Assembly (NCBI GenBank): GCA_034113365.1
Contig: JAXEXP010000115.1
Coordinates: 1-5,335 of the forward strand
Source: Spyradocola sp034113365
Lineage (GTDB): Bacteria > Bacillota > Clostridia > Christensenellales > UBA1750
Length of the DNA: 5,335 nucleotides
Direction of reading: 5' to 3'
The position numbers and the translations under genes were made by a program. The notes beneath the pieces are model-generated. The model was not told the DNA's origin. It ran no database searches and worked only from the letters and a program-made list of their open reading frames with translations. Numbering within the stretch: position 1 is the first letter of the stretch; each line of letters opens with the position of its first letter. Positions 5,221-5,335 of this stretch are shown here, piece by piece.

Positions 5221-5248
5221 TTATCAAAAGAAAAGGAAGTAGTATAAT
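5221..5248 (+). promoter_or_regulatory. Transposase promoter (right IS copy)
   Basis: TTATCA (5221-5226) and TATAAT (5243-5248) are separated by 16 nt and lie upstream of the transposase start at 5267. The sequence is identical to the left copy. Confidence 0.6.
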
Positions 5249-5266
5249 AGAACCGAGGTGAGAAAG

Positions 5267-5335
5267 ATGGAAAAGCAGATGAACTTCACAGAAATGGAGT
5301 ATGGACAAAGGCAGCACCAAACGAAGCGGGAGATT
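5267..5335 (+). CDS. Transposase N-terminus, IS5-like (partial, runs off right edge)
   Basis: Twenty-three codons are visible. They begin MEKQMNFTEMEYGQRQ and end TKREI, which fits the start of IS5-family transposases of Clostridia (the TKRE motif normally precedes FLxxMDxxIPW). The ribosome binding site GAGGTG is at 5255-5260, 6 nt before the ATG. There is no stop in the visible part. It is the same gene as at the left edge, with seven more codons seen. Confidence 0.7.
   Translation, partial: MEKQMNFTEMEYGQRQHQTKREI

Larger units (their letters stand above)
5209..5335 (+). mobile_element. 5' end of an IS5-like insertion sequence (right copy, partial)
   Basis: It is identical over 107 bp to the reverse complement of 1-107 and continues 20 bp further. 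The IS starts GTAAACACTG directly after a TTGA. The remainder, including catalytic residues and the far end, is outside the window. Confidence 0.8.

Overview
The window is GC-rich chromosomal DNA, most likely from a high-GC anaerobic Firmicute (Clostridia, gut Oscillospirales/Christensenellales type). The evidence is two T-box riboswitches, good TTGACA/TATAAT-type promoters with AGGAGG ribosome binding sites, a Bacillus/Clostridium-type UPF0340 (YwlG/DUF436) gene, and a palindromic intergenic repeat that I recall from such genomes. The lineage is inference.

Layout, left to right. (1) 1-107: the 5' end of an IS5-like insertion sequence reading out of the window on the minus strand. It sits in the loop of a palindromic repeat (108-164). 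(2) 171-206: a terminator for the minus-strand gene that follows. (3) 223-1866, minus: an AMP-forming acyl-CoA synthetase of the archaeal-type medium/branched-chain (MACS) group. It is preceded by a complete T-box leader (about 2182-1892) and a strong promoter (2189-2217). (4) 2261-3601, minus: a two-gene operon, UPF0340 followed by a GNAT acetyltransferase. The acetyltransferase frame is interrupted by one in-frame TAG at 2846-2848. (5) 3602-3689: a short divergent intergenic stretch between operon and trpS promoters. (6) 3690-5112, plus: promoter, tryptophan-specific T-box (specifier TGG), trpS and a terminator. (7) 5135-5208: a degenerate and a half copy of the palindromic repeat. (8) 5209-5335: a second copy of the same IS end, reading out on the plus strand.

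Two points stand out. First, a T-box normally controls aminoacyl-tRNA synthetases or amino acid synthesis and uptake, yet here one drives a fatty-acid-activating enzyme. A coherent explanation is that the acyl-CoA feeds amino acid synthesis by reductive carboxylation, so uncharged tRNA would switch it on. The specifier is probably GUA (Val), but the register is ambiguous. Second, both IS copies abut exactly the TTGA loop of a palindrome with arms GCTTCCCC/GGGGAAGC, in opposite orientations. This implies site-specific insertion into the tip of a REP-like repeat. Because both window ends lie inside the same repeated element, the window may also be a whole contig that was cut at repeats.
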